Below are positions 1 through 8,900 of a stretch of 25,715 nucleotides of DNA, piece by piece. The notes below the pieces were generated by a model that saw only the letters and a list, made by a program, of their open reading frames with translations, searched no databases and was not told where the DNA came from. A program made the translations under genes and the position numbers. The stretch is taken from contig JAAMXY010000964.1 in assembly GCA_019677205.1 (NCBI GenBank), forward strand, positions 21,424 to 47,138, given 5' to 3'. Numbering within the stretch: position 1 is the first letter of the stretch; each line of letters opens with the position of its first letter. Source of the stretch: Pinguiococcus pyrenoidosus. Its lineage: Eukaryota; Sar; Pinguiophyceae; Pinguiochrysidales; Pinguiochrysidaceae.

Positions 1-314
1 ACCTTCATCGCGGAGAGCGCTAAAACCTCGGCTCGGTCAGAAATGAAATGGATTGGAACAGGGGAGAAATGAGAAACTCCTGCGCAAAATGAGTCCACCA
101 TCACGCTCCTCCGCCTTCGTCAAGCTCGGCAAGTCTACAAGAGGCTTCAGTCGGCGAGGCATCCCGCACGTCCCGCGGCCGCCCCAAGGAACGCCACGAA
201 GAGACATTCAGGCCAGAGAATCGGCCAAAGTCAACGTCACAAAACTAAGGCCCCTCGGTTCTGCTTCATTCCGTTTCGTCTCGTCCAGTCTTGTTCCTTC
301 CACAAAGCTGTCCG
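1..314. other. Left-edge intergenic sequence downstream of ATG13
   Basis: This stretch lies beyond the ATG13 stop codon. It probably holds the ATG13 3' UTR and perhaps the end of a neighbouring gene outside the window. Short open frames exist on both strands, but none has a recognisable domain, a convincing start or a splice pattern. I see nothing I can name. Confidence 0.5.
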
Positions 315-2212
315 TCACGAGTTGTGCGCCCGGGCTCGGACCAGGAACTGTCGATAATCGTTGAGGTCGGTATCGTGGACGTCCCCGCCAAGGCTAGACA
401 AGACGGGAGCCTCGGGCAGGGCGGACCCGAAGGAGTCGGGCAAGTCGTCGTCGTTTGCCATCGATCCCGTGGTGCTGGCAAACGGTAAGCTCAACGACGT
501 GTCGAAGCCCTGCCGGTAGTCGTCGGTGACCGGGCAAACCGTACTCATGCTCTCCTCCAGCTTGACTGGATTATCCTCCAGCAAAAATGGATTCACCAGC
601 ATGCTCGACAGCCCCCCTTCCACCACAGCTGGCAACGGGGCAACGGAGTGCCGACTCGGCAGAAAGGACGTTGCTCCCGGCGGCACGTGAACGGAAGGGT
701 GGTGCTTTCGTGTCTCGTAGCGCACCATCGCGTAGTTCTCCGAGGGATGGAAATTGGGGCCGCTCGTGTGATATGGCGGAGACTGCGAGCCTATGGGCGA
801 GACGGCATTCATACTAGTTGTCATCGGAGAGCTGCCACACAGGAAGGGCGGCGCGGGTCCCATCGGCGACGACATCGTAGGACTGTCCTTGATCGGTGTC
901 CCCGCCGGCCCCAGGGGTGGCGGGGGTGGCGGCACCGGCAGTGTCCTGATTTTCTCCTGATCCGTGCTCATCCCCGGGAGCGAGTGTGCCTGCAGTCGTC
1001 CGCAACGCGACGTCAGCCCGTGTCCACACGTGTCTGCGAGGCCGAGCCAATCTCACCTGAGCCTTGCCCTGCCTTGCCCCTTGTGAGCCTGACCCGTCGG
1101 GCTCTAGTCCCACGCTCGGTACACCGATGGGAGCGGTGCTTCTTCTGCGAAAGTGCCGGGGATCGGTTTCGATGACGTGTGGCCTCGCCGTGGGCGGTGG
1201 CGTGAGGTGCGGCTCCCGGGGCAGCCACTCGGTGGGCGGATTGTACCCACCCAAGTTGGGCACGAAAGGCTCCTTCTGCGCCTCCGCAAGCAGCCTGCCA
1301 AGCCCGGACATCTCCTTCGCCTTCGGCTCGCTCTTCTGGTAGTAATCTTGAATGATCACGCCTTCCTCGCCGATTCCGGGGGCCTTCTCCAGGTCCTCTC
1401 GGCGCAGGTGAAGCTCCTCTTTGTAGTACACTTCCACACAAAGCGTTCCGTATGGCGTCTCAATCTCGGGAAACGCGTGGTTGGAGACCTGCTCCAAGAA
1501 GGCCAGCGGAACCCGACTATCTAAGATGGCCTTCGGCTGCCTCAGCGCCTCCGACGACTTGGGTACCGGGATGGGGTTCGGCGCGGGCAGCAGAGAAGCG
1601 CCGCCGTCGCTGGCCACTGCGCTGCAGTGGATGCTATAGAACAACTCAGTCGACGCCTTGACGCCTCGGCGCACCAGCGAGTGCGCCGGCAGGATCCGAA
1701 GGAAGGCGTAGATGGTCCGCAGCAGGATCATGATCCGCTTGAGCACCAGCCGCAGCTGAGCCTTGAGCTCCGAGCTGCTGCCTCCGGTGGAGCTGAGCGC
1801 CTCCTTCTCCTTGTAGTGCAGCGTCCATCGCTCCACCAGCACGTAGTCGCCGCTGGGCTCCTTTCCAACGTCGCCCAGCGCGTCCGCGCTGCCGAACAGG
1901 TCCACCACCAACGGGAGGTGGATGTTTCCGCTGCTCCAAGGCGCCAGGATATCGCGCACGGAGCCCAGCTCGGGCAGATCCAGGTTGAAATATGTCCTCT
2001 GGGAGCGGTGGCGGCGCTCCGCGGGCCGTCGCGTGTTCACACGGCCCAGAAGAACCACGTCTAAGATCTGAAGCAACGAAGACGGTCAAGGGCGGGCAGA
2101 AAACGGCCTCCTCCGCGCGCCATACCTTTTGAAACGCCTGCACGACCAAGTACGCGCTCTTATCTCTCATGGCATCTCCGCTGCTCGCGGAGCCGGTGAG
2201 ACTCGTGTTCAT
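315..2212 (-). CDS. ATG13: Autophagy-related protein 13 (HORMA domain), 3 exons
   Basis: Exons are 2212-2126, 2067-1057 and 989-315. Introns are 58 nt (GTATGG..TTCAG) and 67 nt (GTGAGA..TGCAG), both phase 0. The product is about 590 residues. The N-terminal 250 residues match the Atg13 HORMA domain: FNLDLPEL (about 56-63), LVERWTLHY (about 106-114), a long helix with MILLRTIYAFLRILPAHSL (about 141-159), and PYGTLCVEVYY (about 235-245). The rest is Pro/Ser-rich and looks disordered, as in the family, with an acidic DDDLPDSF patch near the C-terminus. In other eukaryotes Atg13 is the regulatory subunit of the Atg1/ULK kinase complex that starts autophagosome formation in the cytosol. The start at 2212 has A at -3; an in-frame ATG at 2296 would add 28 residues. 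It is divergent from the rubredoxin-like gene. Confidence 0.88.
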
Positions 2213-2556
2213 CGTAAGCGCGCGTCTGCCGCTCTTCCGCCGCAGAGAACAGGAGAGTTCCGGGAATTTGGGGGCGTCACAGAATGCATAATTCATAGAA
2301 ACCTTGAGAAGAAGTTACTTAAAAAGGGATCGGTTCTATCTAATTTTCATTGACATGAGGAACGATTGCTTCATTCAGAAGTCACAGAATACTTGGTTTT
2401 CGGCTTCGATTCTCTCAGAGTCGATCGCTTCCTCGTGCTTCTTTTGAGGCTTCGCCGCTTCGTGTCAGCTGACACAAGGCTCGCTAGCGAGCTTTGCTGC
2501 TCCACGTGCGTTGTTGCGCCCGCATGCGCGAGGGCCACAGGCGGCGCCAAATCGAG
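2213..2556. promoter_or_regulatory. Divergent promoter region between ATG13 and the rubredoxin-like gene
   Basis: The 344 nt between the two divergent start codons must hold both promoters and 5' UTRs. It is AT-richer around 2290-2360 than the flanking coding DNA. GGCGCCAAA, an E2F-like site (TTTGGCGCC on the minus strand), lies at 2543-2551, just before the chosen start of the rubredoxin-like gene. The in-frame upstream ATG of ATG13 (2296) also falls here. The promoter role is inferred from position only. Confidence 0.4.
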
Positions 2557-3634
2557 ATGCAGCGCACCTGGTGCCTGCTCGTGCTCATGCTAGCTCTGGA
2601 GGTGACGGCGCTGGCTCCGCGGAGGCCGCGGATGGGCCGCGGCGTCCAGCTGGGGCGGCTCCACGCCGCGGACGGCGAGCTCGCGAGCGCGGAGCTGGTC
2701 GCAGATGGCGAGGAGGGCGCCACGGAGCGCAAGGTGGTGAAGAAGAAGATCAAAGTGCGCAAGAAAGTGAAGAAAGAGGAGGAAGAGGTGCGTGCCGGAG
2801 CGCAGCATGCGCATGGATCCACTCCCAGATAGACACTGCAACTTCGCAAAGTGCCGGAGCCTCGCCATTCTCACGCGCCTGCCCTTCGGAACAGACCAGC
2901 ACTGGCACGCTGCAGACCAGCCCGCAGTGGCGCCTTCCGGAGTGGAACAAGCTCGAGTACGAGAAAAAGAAAACCTGCGCAAGTGGAAGTAGGGAAGACG
3001 AGGGGACAGCTTGCTAAGATTCGCGTCGTTGCTTTCCCCAGCGGTTGGGACAAGACGCTCATCGTGACCGCGGTCCTTTTTGTGGTGCGGACGGTGCGAC
3101 GAGCCGCCGCCCGAGTGCTGAAGCGGGAGCCAAATTGGGAGGCTGCCGAGACGACGGTAAGGACTTCTCGTATTCAAATGCTCGCTGGCAGCCCCGACGC
3201 AGTCTCATGGATGGGATTCGGACTCGGATTCGGATTCGGTTTTGGACTTGCCGCAGAACGTCGAGAACTTGGAAGAGGTGCTCCAGGCCTTTAGATGTGA
3301 GGAATGCGGCTTCACAATTTATCCAGCGCTGGGGCGAGAAGGAAAGTTCTTTCCGAAGGTACGGCAACATCGCCAGAGCGCTCTGCCGCTTGGTCGTCCT
3401 CGACGCCGAGCTTTCGTGCTCAGCGCTTTGACTCCCCCGTTTTGCCCGCGGTGCACCACCTAGGGATTCACTTGTCCGAACTGTGGAGCAGCACAGGAGA
3501 GCTTCTATGACCTGAATGATCCGACGGATCCTCGCAATCAGGAGAGCGAGGAGGACGCCGTTGCCGCCTCGGACAGCAGCAAGTCGGACAGCAAGTCATC
3601 CGGGAAGCCACCCTCAGAAGACCGGAAGCCATAG
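2557..3634 (+). CDS. Plastid-targeted rubredoxin-like zinc/iron-knuckle protein, 5 exons
   Basis: Exons are 2557-2787, 2921-2988, 3042-3156, 3257-3358 and 3464-3634, giving about 228 residues. The product opens with a signal peptide (CLLVLMLALEVTALAP) and a basic Arg-rich stretch, as expected for import into a complex plastid. A Lys-rich segment (KKKIKVRKKVKK) follows, then a short hydrophobic stretch (GWDKTLIVTAVLFVV). Next come two cysteine knuckles, CEECGFTIYP and CPNCGAAQESFYD, the layout of a rubredoxin fold. Only 20 residues separate the knuckles, fewer than in classical rubredoxins. The tail is acidic and Ser-rich. Related proteins bind one metal through four Cys; a thylakoid or stromal role is inferred. 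The second knuckle is joined only by splicing exons 4 and 5. The exon 2 start (2921) is the least certain boundary, and ATG 2524 is an alternative start. Confidence 0.75.
3213..3240. repeat. GGATTC/GGACTC hexamer repeat inside an intron
   Basis: Four imperfect tandem hexamers lie in the third intron (3157-3256) of the rubredoxin-like gene, just upstream of its 3' splice site at 3256. They look like a simple-sequence expansion. Confidence 0.7.
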
Positions 3635-4186
3635 GAGAAAGGGCAAGCATGGGAATCATACCGACATCTATTGTCATCGCTTCGCTCGGGACGAGCCTCC
3701 ACATTTGCGAAGGAGAGCAGCTCCGCGCTCCTCTTGTGCCTCTTCCAATCCACCGCGTCTTGAAGTCCCCGGTTCCTCTTCCGAATGCCACGCACCGGGG
3801 CCCCGGCATGCTCTCCATCAAGCCTCCCATCTCACCATGCCCCAACCCCAGCGTCGCCTGCTCTCCCGACGACACATGTACGCCTATGCATCACCGTCCC
3901 CGGCTCCCCCGCGGCAAAGAGAGAGCATCCAAGAACGTCCAGCCAAATTCCCGCATCTTGAAGCCGCCGAACAGTTCGTCGGCGATGTCCAAACAGTGCC
4001 TCCTACTGTTCCTCGCCCAATCGCGAGCGAAGCCTGGTGCATTTCCCATTCTTTCCCCGAGCACCATTGGCGCAAGGCGTGTCGCGCCGGGGAGACGACA
4101 CCGCCGCCACATCTTGGCGTCAGCCATCGACGCCGCCTTCAAGCGCCGCCCGCCCGCTTGTAGTCGCCTCCCCTTGTCTTCTGACG
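3635..4186. other. Intergenic region upstream of the pyrophosphatase gene
   Basis: These 552 nt separate two genes on the plus strand and should contain the rubredoxin-like 3' UTR and the pyrophosphatase promoter and 5' UTR. A minus-strand frame from ATG 4124 down to 3891 encodes about 77 residues with a natural-looking composition (DIADELFGGFKMREFGW). I recognise no family, find no acceptable downstream exon, and do not call it a gene. A plus-strand frame over 3649-4293 looks like its shadow. Confidence 0.4.
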
Positions 4187-5473
4187 ATGTCCCGCTCTGC
4201 CATGGCCGTGGCGTTCTTGTGCAGCTCCGCTGCCGCCTTCAAGGCGGCGCGTCCGTCTGTCCGGGCGCTGTCTGGCATCCGGTGCGTCACTGAATCTGAA
4301 TCCGCTGGCGCCGCAGCAGCTGCGTAACGCCGCCATCCGCGCAGGCGACACCTGTCCACCGCCGTGGTGGGAGACCTGGGCACCATGGACTTCCGCCTGA
4401 AGTTCGAGGAGGAAGGAAAGCCCATCTCGCCGTGGCACGACATCCCCCTGGAGGCCGAGGACGGCTGCTACAACATGGTCACGGAGATCCCCAAGTACAC
4501 CAAAGCCAAGATGGAGGTGGCCACCAAGGAGGAGTCCAACCCGATCGCCCAGGACACCAAGAACGGAAAGCTGCGCGACTACCATGGTATGCACCGCGCT
4601 GGACGAGCGCCGATGTCCCGTTTTGCTGACGAAAAGAGACTCAATGCAATGCTATGCAATGTTATGCAATGTTATGCAATGCAATGCAATGCATAGGACC
4701 CATCTTCTGGAACTATGGCTGCCTGCCGCAGACCTGGGAGGACCCCAACGCCGAGCACCCGGAGCTGAAGGTGGGTGGGACGGGATCGCCTTGCAAGAGA
4801 AGAAGAGAATGAAATCAGGTCTAAGGCAAAGTTGCTGCTGCTGCGTAGGTCAACGGAGACAATGATCCGCTGGATGTCGTGGAGGTTGGCTCGGAGCCCC
4901 TTGAGATGGGATCTGTCACGCCTGTCAAGGTGAGCTCTCGGCCCCTCCGGCTGCTCTCCCTCGCCCTCTCGTCGTCTCTCTTTTCTTCTCGTTTCTTGTC
5001 TGGTTTTTCTTTGTCTTTTCGTGTGGGTTGTGTTTGTTCGTTTCTTCGAAGAGCCTTCCTCACCCAGCTGCCCTTTCGTAATCAGCCCATCGGCATGCTT
5101 GCCATGATTGACGATGGCGAGCTGGACTGGAAGCTCATCGCCATTGCCAAGACGGACGCCATGGCTTCCGAGATCAATGACGTGGACGACCTTGAGGCCA
5201 AGATGCCTGGTGTGGTCTCCGGCATTCGGGAATGGTTCCGCTGGTGAGCTTCCGAGAACCGCACAAGGCGGGGAAGACCAAGCAACGACGCCGCTCACGC
5301 TCTCTTGCGTTAGGTACAAGACGCCGGACAACAAGCCCCTCAACGCCTTCGGCTTCGACGAGAAGTGTCTGTCCAAGGACGAAGCCATCAAGGTCATCGA
5401 GGAGACCAACGAGCAGTGGAAGGCCCTCCGAGAAGGCAAGGTCGACGCTGGCAAGCTCTGGATCGGCAACTAA
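4187..5473 (+). CDS. Soluble inorganic pyrophosphatase (family I), plastid-targeted, 6 exons
   Basis: Exons are 4187-4281, 4345-4586, 4697-4770, 4849-4929, 5086-5243 and 5314-5473, giving 269 residues. The enzyme hydrolyses pyrophosphate to two phosphates with Mg2+, pulling biosynthetic reactions forward. The family I signature DNDPLDV is at about 141-147. Other landmarks are [53 protein letters not shown] and [12 protein letters not shown]. The N-terminus [18 protein letters not shown], followed by KAARPSVR, is a signal peptide with an AAA-F junction and a basic Ser/Arg transit segment, as used for complex red plastids. All five introns are GT-AG, of 63, 110, 78, 156 and 70 nt. The second is unusual (see the repeat at 4642). 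Convergent with the BEACH gene. Confidence 0.93.
4642..4693. repeat. ATGCA-type tandem repeat at the 3' end of a pyrophosphatase intron
   Basis: The second intron (4587-4696) ends in a run of ATGCA, TATGCA and TTATGCA units that continues almost to its TAG acceptor. It occupies the place where a polypyrimidine tract would normally be. Confidence 0.85.
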
Positions 5474-5940
5474 TTGCGCCTGTGCATCGGCTGCGGTGAT
5501 GGGCGCATGCAAGCTGCGTGCTGTACGACATGCCACGAGGGCTGTGAGGGCATAGCCACCGCGAAGCAATCAAATGATGCTAATTCGTCGTCAAACGCGA
5601 GTTCCCATAGCTTGCTTTTCGCATCTGCTTCCTCCCGAAGCCGCTCATCTCGTCAGCAACCGCTTCAACATGCCCCAGCAAAGCGCTCATGCATACGTGC
5701 TGCGCGAAGCAGATGCGCAAGGAAGCAAGCTGTCCGCTCCTCCTTCGGTTTGCAAAATTTTCAGGTCTATCTCTCTCTCTCTCTTTCTCTCCCTCTCTCT
5801 CTTTGGTTCCTTCCACCAACGGTCTCTCAGGTTTGGTCGACTCGCTCATCTTCGGCAGAGCTCGGGGCCCTCCGACATTCAGAAGCTTGAAGCACGCAAC
5901 CTTTGTCCACGAGCTCGCAAACGCTGGCCCTTCTCGCGCC
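5474..5940. other. Convergent 3' region between the pyrophosphatase and BEACH genes
   Basis: These 467 nt lie between the two facing stop codons and should hold both 3' UTRs. The only clear structure is a CT-rich microsatellite at 5769-5803. I see no credible gene here. A long plus-strand frame that starts in this area runs antisense through the BEACH gene. Confidence 0.5.
5769..5803. repeat. (CT)n microsatellite
   Basis: Thirty-five bases are almost pure CT dinucleotide with a few T or C interruptions. It lies in the non-coding stretch between the convergent pyrophosphatase and BEACH genes. Confidence 0.9.
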
Positions 5941-8900
5941 CTATCCCAAGATGTGCATGCGCTCCAGCGCGATCTCCAGCATGTTCAAGCGGGTCCTGGG
6001 ATCGGATATGATCATAAGAGATCCGTCTTCGTACCCTGCAAAGAGGTACTGAAAGTCATCCGAGAAAGACAGGCATCTCACAGCCCGGTGGATGCCCCCG
6101 TCGTGGATCACATGCGCCACATCGAGGCTGTGCGCGGCGCGCACAACGATGTCTCCCTTCTCCCCGCCGCTGAAGAGAAGCCGGCCGTCGTAGCTGTACA
6201 CCAGGGCGTCCAGTCGCTCGTTTGCTATGTCCTTCTTCTCCAGCAGCACCCCATTCAGACTGTACCTCCGCAGAAAACAACGGTTCCAAGGGCCTTCGTT
6301 CTGGGAGTGCACCGTGAACTCCGCTGTCGTGGCGTTCAGGGCGACGAGGGCCAGCGAACCCTTCCCCCGCCTCGTGGGCAAGAGGCCGATATCCTCTTCA
6401 GGATCTTCGACCTCGGGCTTGCCATCTGCGGGCTCGAGCGGCGGACCAAGAGACGACGGGCCAAGCGGCGACAGGCCCGACGGCGACGAGCCAGAACCGC
6501 TGTCGTCGAAGATGCCAAACCTTCGGATGAACTTTCCCTGCCGGACCTGATGAATAACTATCACACCCTCCCCTCCGCTGCCGCCCCCAGAAACCAAGAT
6601 GTCGAGCTTCGTACTCAGCGCCAGGCAAGTGATGGGGTTGTCGTGGCCCCACAAGACGTGCACGCAGACGAGATCCTCGCCCGTCGCCGTCGGCTTCACT
6701 CCGTATCCGCCGGAGTCGCTCGAGACGTACGCGGCGTCGTCCATGAGGGCCTCGGCCATGTCCGAATGGAAGGCGACCCAAATTCGGCACGTCGCATCTT
6801 GGCCCCCCGTGGCCATGGTGCACCCATCCTCACCGACTTCGATGCAGTTCACCGCTCCTCGATGCCCGCCCGAGGCACTGCATTCCTCTTTGCCCGTGTC
6901 CGGATCGTGGCACTTGACCGTCTCGTCCCAGTATCCCGTCGACAACACCTTTACGTCCGAATGGCTCGCCGTTGCCCTGCCAACTCGAGCAAGCCCGAAG
7001 CACCACGGACCGATGCCCCGCTCGATGACCCCACCCAGGACGCCACTGTCGGTGTTGAGCACGTCGTAGTCGCCCGAGCTTTCCGATGCCATGAGAAGCT
7101 CGCGAGCTTCCGGCACGTACGAGACGCTCCGCCGCATCTGGCGGAGGTTCTTCTCCGGGGTGGCATCGGGGCTCCACGTGCTCGAATCCGAATACGAGGA
7201 GTCCCCGCTCGCACTGCGGCGGTCGCCGCTGGCCCTGCTGTCCGCAAGGTCCTCGCTCATGCGGCTCGCCCGGGATGCCGCCTCGGCTGCGGCTATGGCG
7301 GCGCCGATGCCGCCCCCTCCCGGGACCACAGCGGCAGAAACTGCTGCGTAGCCTTCCGCCCCGAGGAGGCTCACCAACAGCCCAGATTCGGGCTTGTCTG
7401 CAGACCTCGACGCAAACGGAGAAATGCTCAGGGCGGCCCCGTGGAGCCTCGTCGGCCGTCCTTCGCGCAGCGTGTACGGCCTTCCAACTCCGTCCGGCTC
7501 CTTGAACCACCGATTCCCGCGGACGCTCAGGTCGGCGTGCACCGTGACCAGCTTGTCGCCGCAGTGCATGATCGCAACCAGCGGTCCATGCTGGCAGAAG
7601 GACCTATTGGCACCCAGGAACACAAAGCACTTCAAGTGGTCAAGGTCGCTGATGGTGGAGCTTGCCGAGCCTGGCTCTGGGAGCGCGTTCCCCTCGGCGC
7701 TTTTCTCGGCGTCCTTGGTGCGCTCAGGCGTGGCATCCACAGATGGGATTGACCCGGAGCCCAAGGTCAGGATGCACTCTGCCGCCGGCAGGCGTGCGGG
7801 ATGCGGCTCGGTCATGAGCTGGCTCGGGGTCTGGCCGAAGTGATAGATCTGCTGCTCCGTCGCGTGCTTGTCCTGCGGGTCCTCGATCTCGTCGATGTCG
7901 ACACCACCCTCGTAGGTGAGATAGAAGAAGACGTTGTTGGCCTCCTCGGACGCAGGACCTCGTTGCTTGTAGCCAAAGATCAGATCGACCCACTTGTGAA
8001 GATTGCTGCTCACATGCTCACTCTCCAGCGCCTCCTTGTGAAGCCGGACAAACTCCCATGGATCTCCCTTCGCCCACGGCGGCAGCACCACACTGTCCAC
8101 GGCGTTTCCATCTTGAAGCGTCCCGAAGCCGAACTTGTTGCTGTTCAAGAGCATCTCCGGCATGCAGAACAGCTCCGGAATGAGCTCCTTCACGTCCGTC
8201 ATGGAGGTGGTGCAGCTGGCGTAAGACTCGTGCACGTTGAAGAACAGCCGGTCGGGGCAGTCGAATCTACCATCGTGGAGGTCGATGGCCATGGACGTGT
8301 ACGGCTCTTGCCTGATGAGATAGTGCAACACCACGCCGGCGCTGGAGTAGTGGGAGCCGTACATGAAGGGCGGCATCTGCGGATCCGGAACAAGCTTGAG
8401 GCTCTGATATCGGTCGAGGAAGGCCTCCAGCCGATCGGGACTGAGGGCGCCAATCGGTTTCTCCAAGTCTCTGAAAGTGGCTGGGTTGCTCAGGTCCAGC
8501 GTGTCACTGGTATAGTCCGAGATCACCCACGGGAAGACGGGATACTGAGTCAGATCGTTGTAGCTTCGACCGGCAATGACGTTGAGCCTCATGATGTACT
8601 CAAAGTTGCTGATCTGCCGCGTTTGCCACAGATGCGTCCAGCGGTAGTGCTCCAGCACCCGTGGCGGATGCAGTGACCGGGGGGACGACAGCAACGGACA
8701 GGTGCCGCTCTGCCTTCGGAGCGTCCGGTAGAAGCGCATCCGTTCCCGCTGGTCTCCAAAGGCAAAGAAAACGCCCTGCGCGTCGGCGAAGAACAGCTCC
8801 AGGGCACATGGTCTCAGCAAGAAGCGACGCCCGTGGACCTCGCTGAGCCGCGCCAGGCGCCATCGCTGCATTCGAGACTTGCGCGAGTCGTCGCTGTCGG

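Noticed and set aside
53-364. Plus-strand 103-codon frame at the left edge
   Set aside because: It overlaps the end of the ATG13 coding strand and has no recognisable feature.
5689-7752. Plus-strand open frame of 687 codons
   Set aside because: It runs antisense to the WD40-encoding end of the BEACH gene. Its composition is what a GC-rich coding strand produces in reverse, and no domain is visible.
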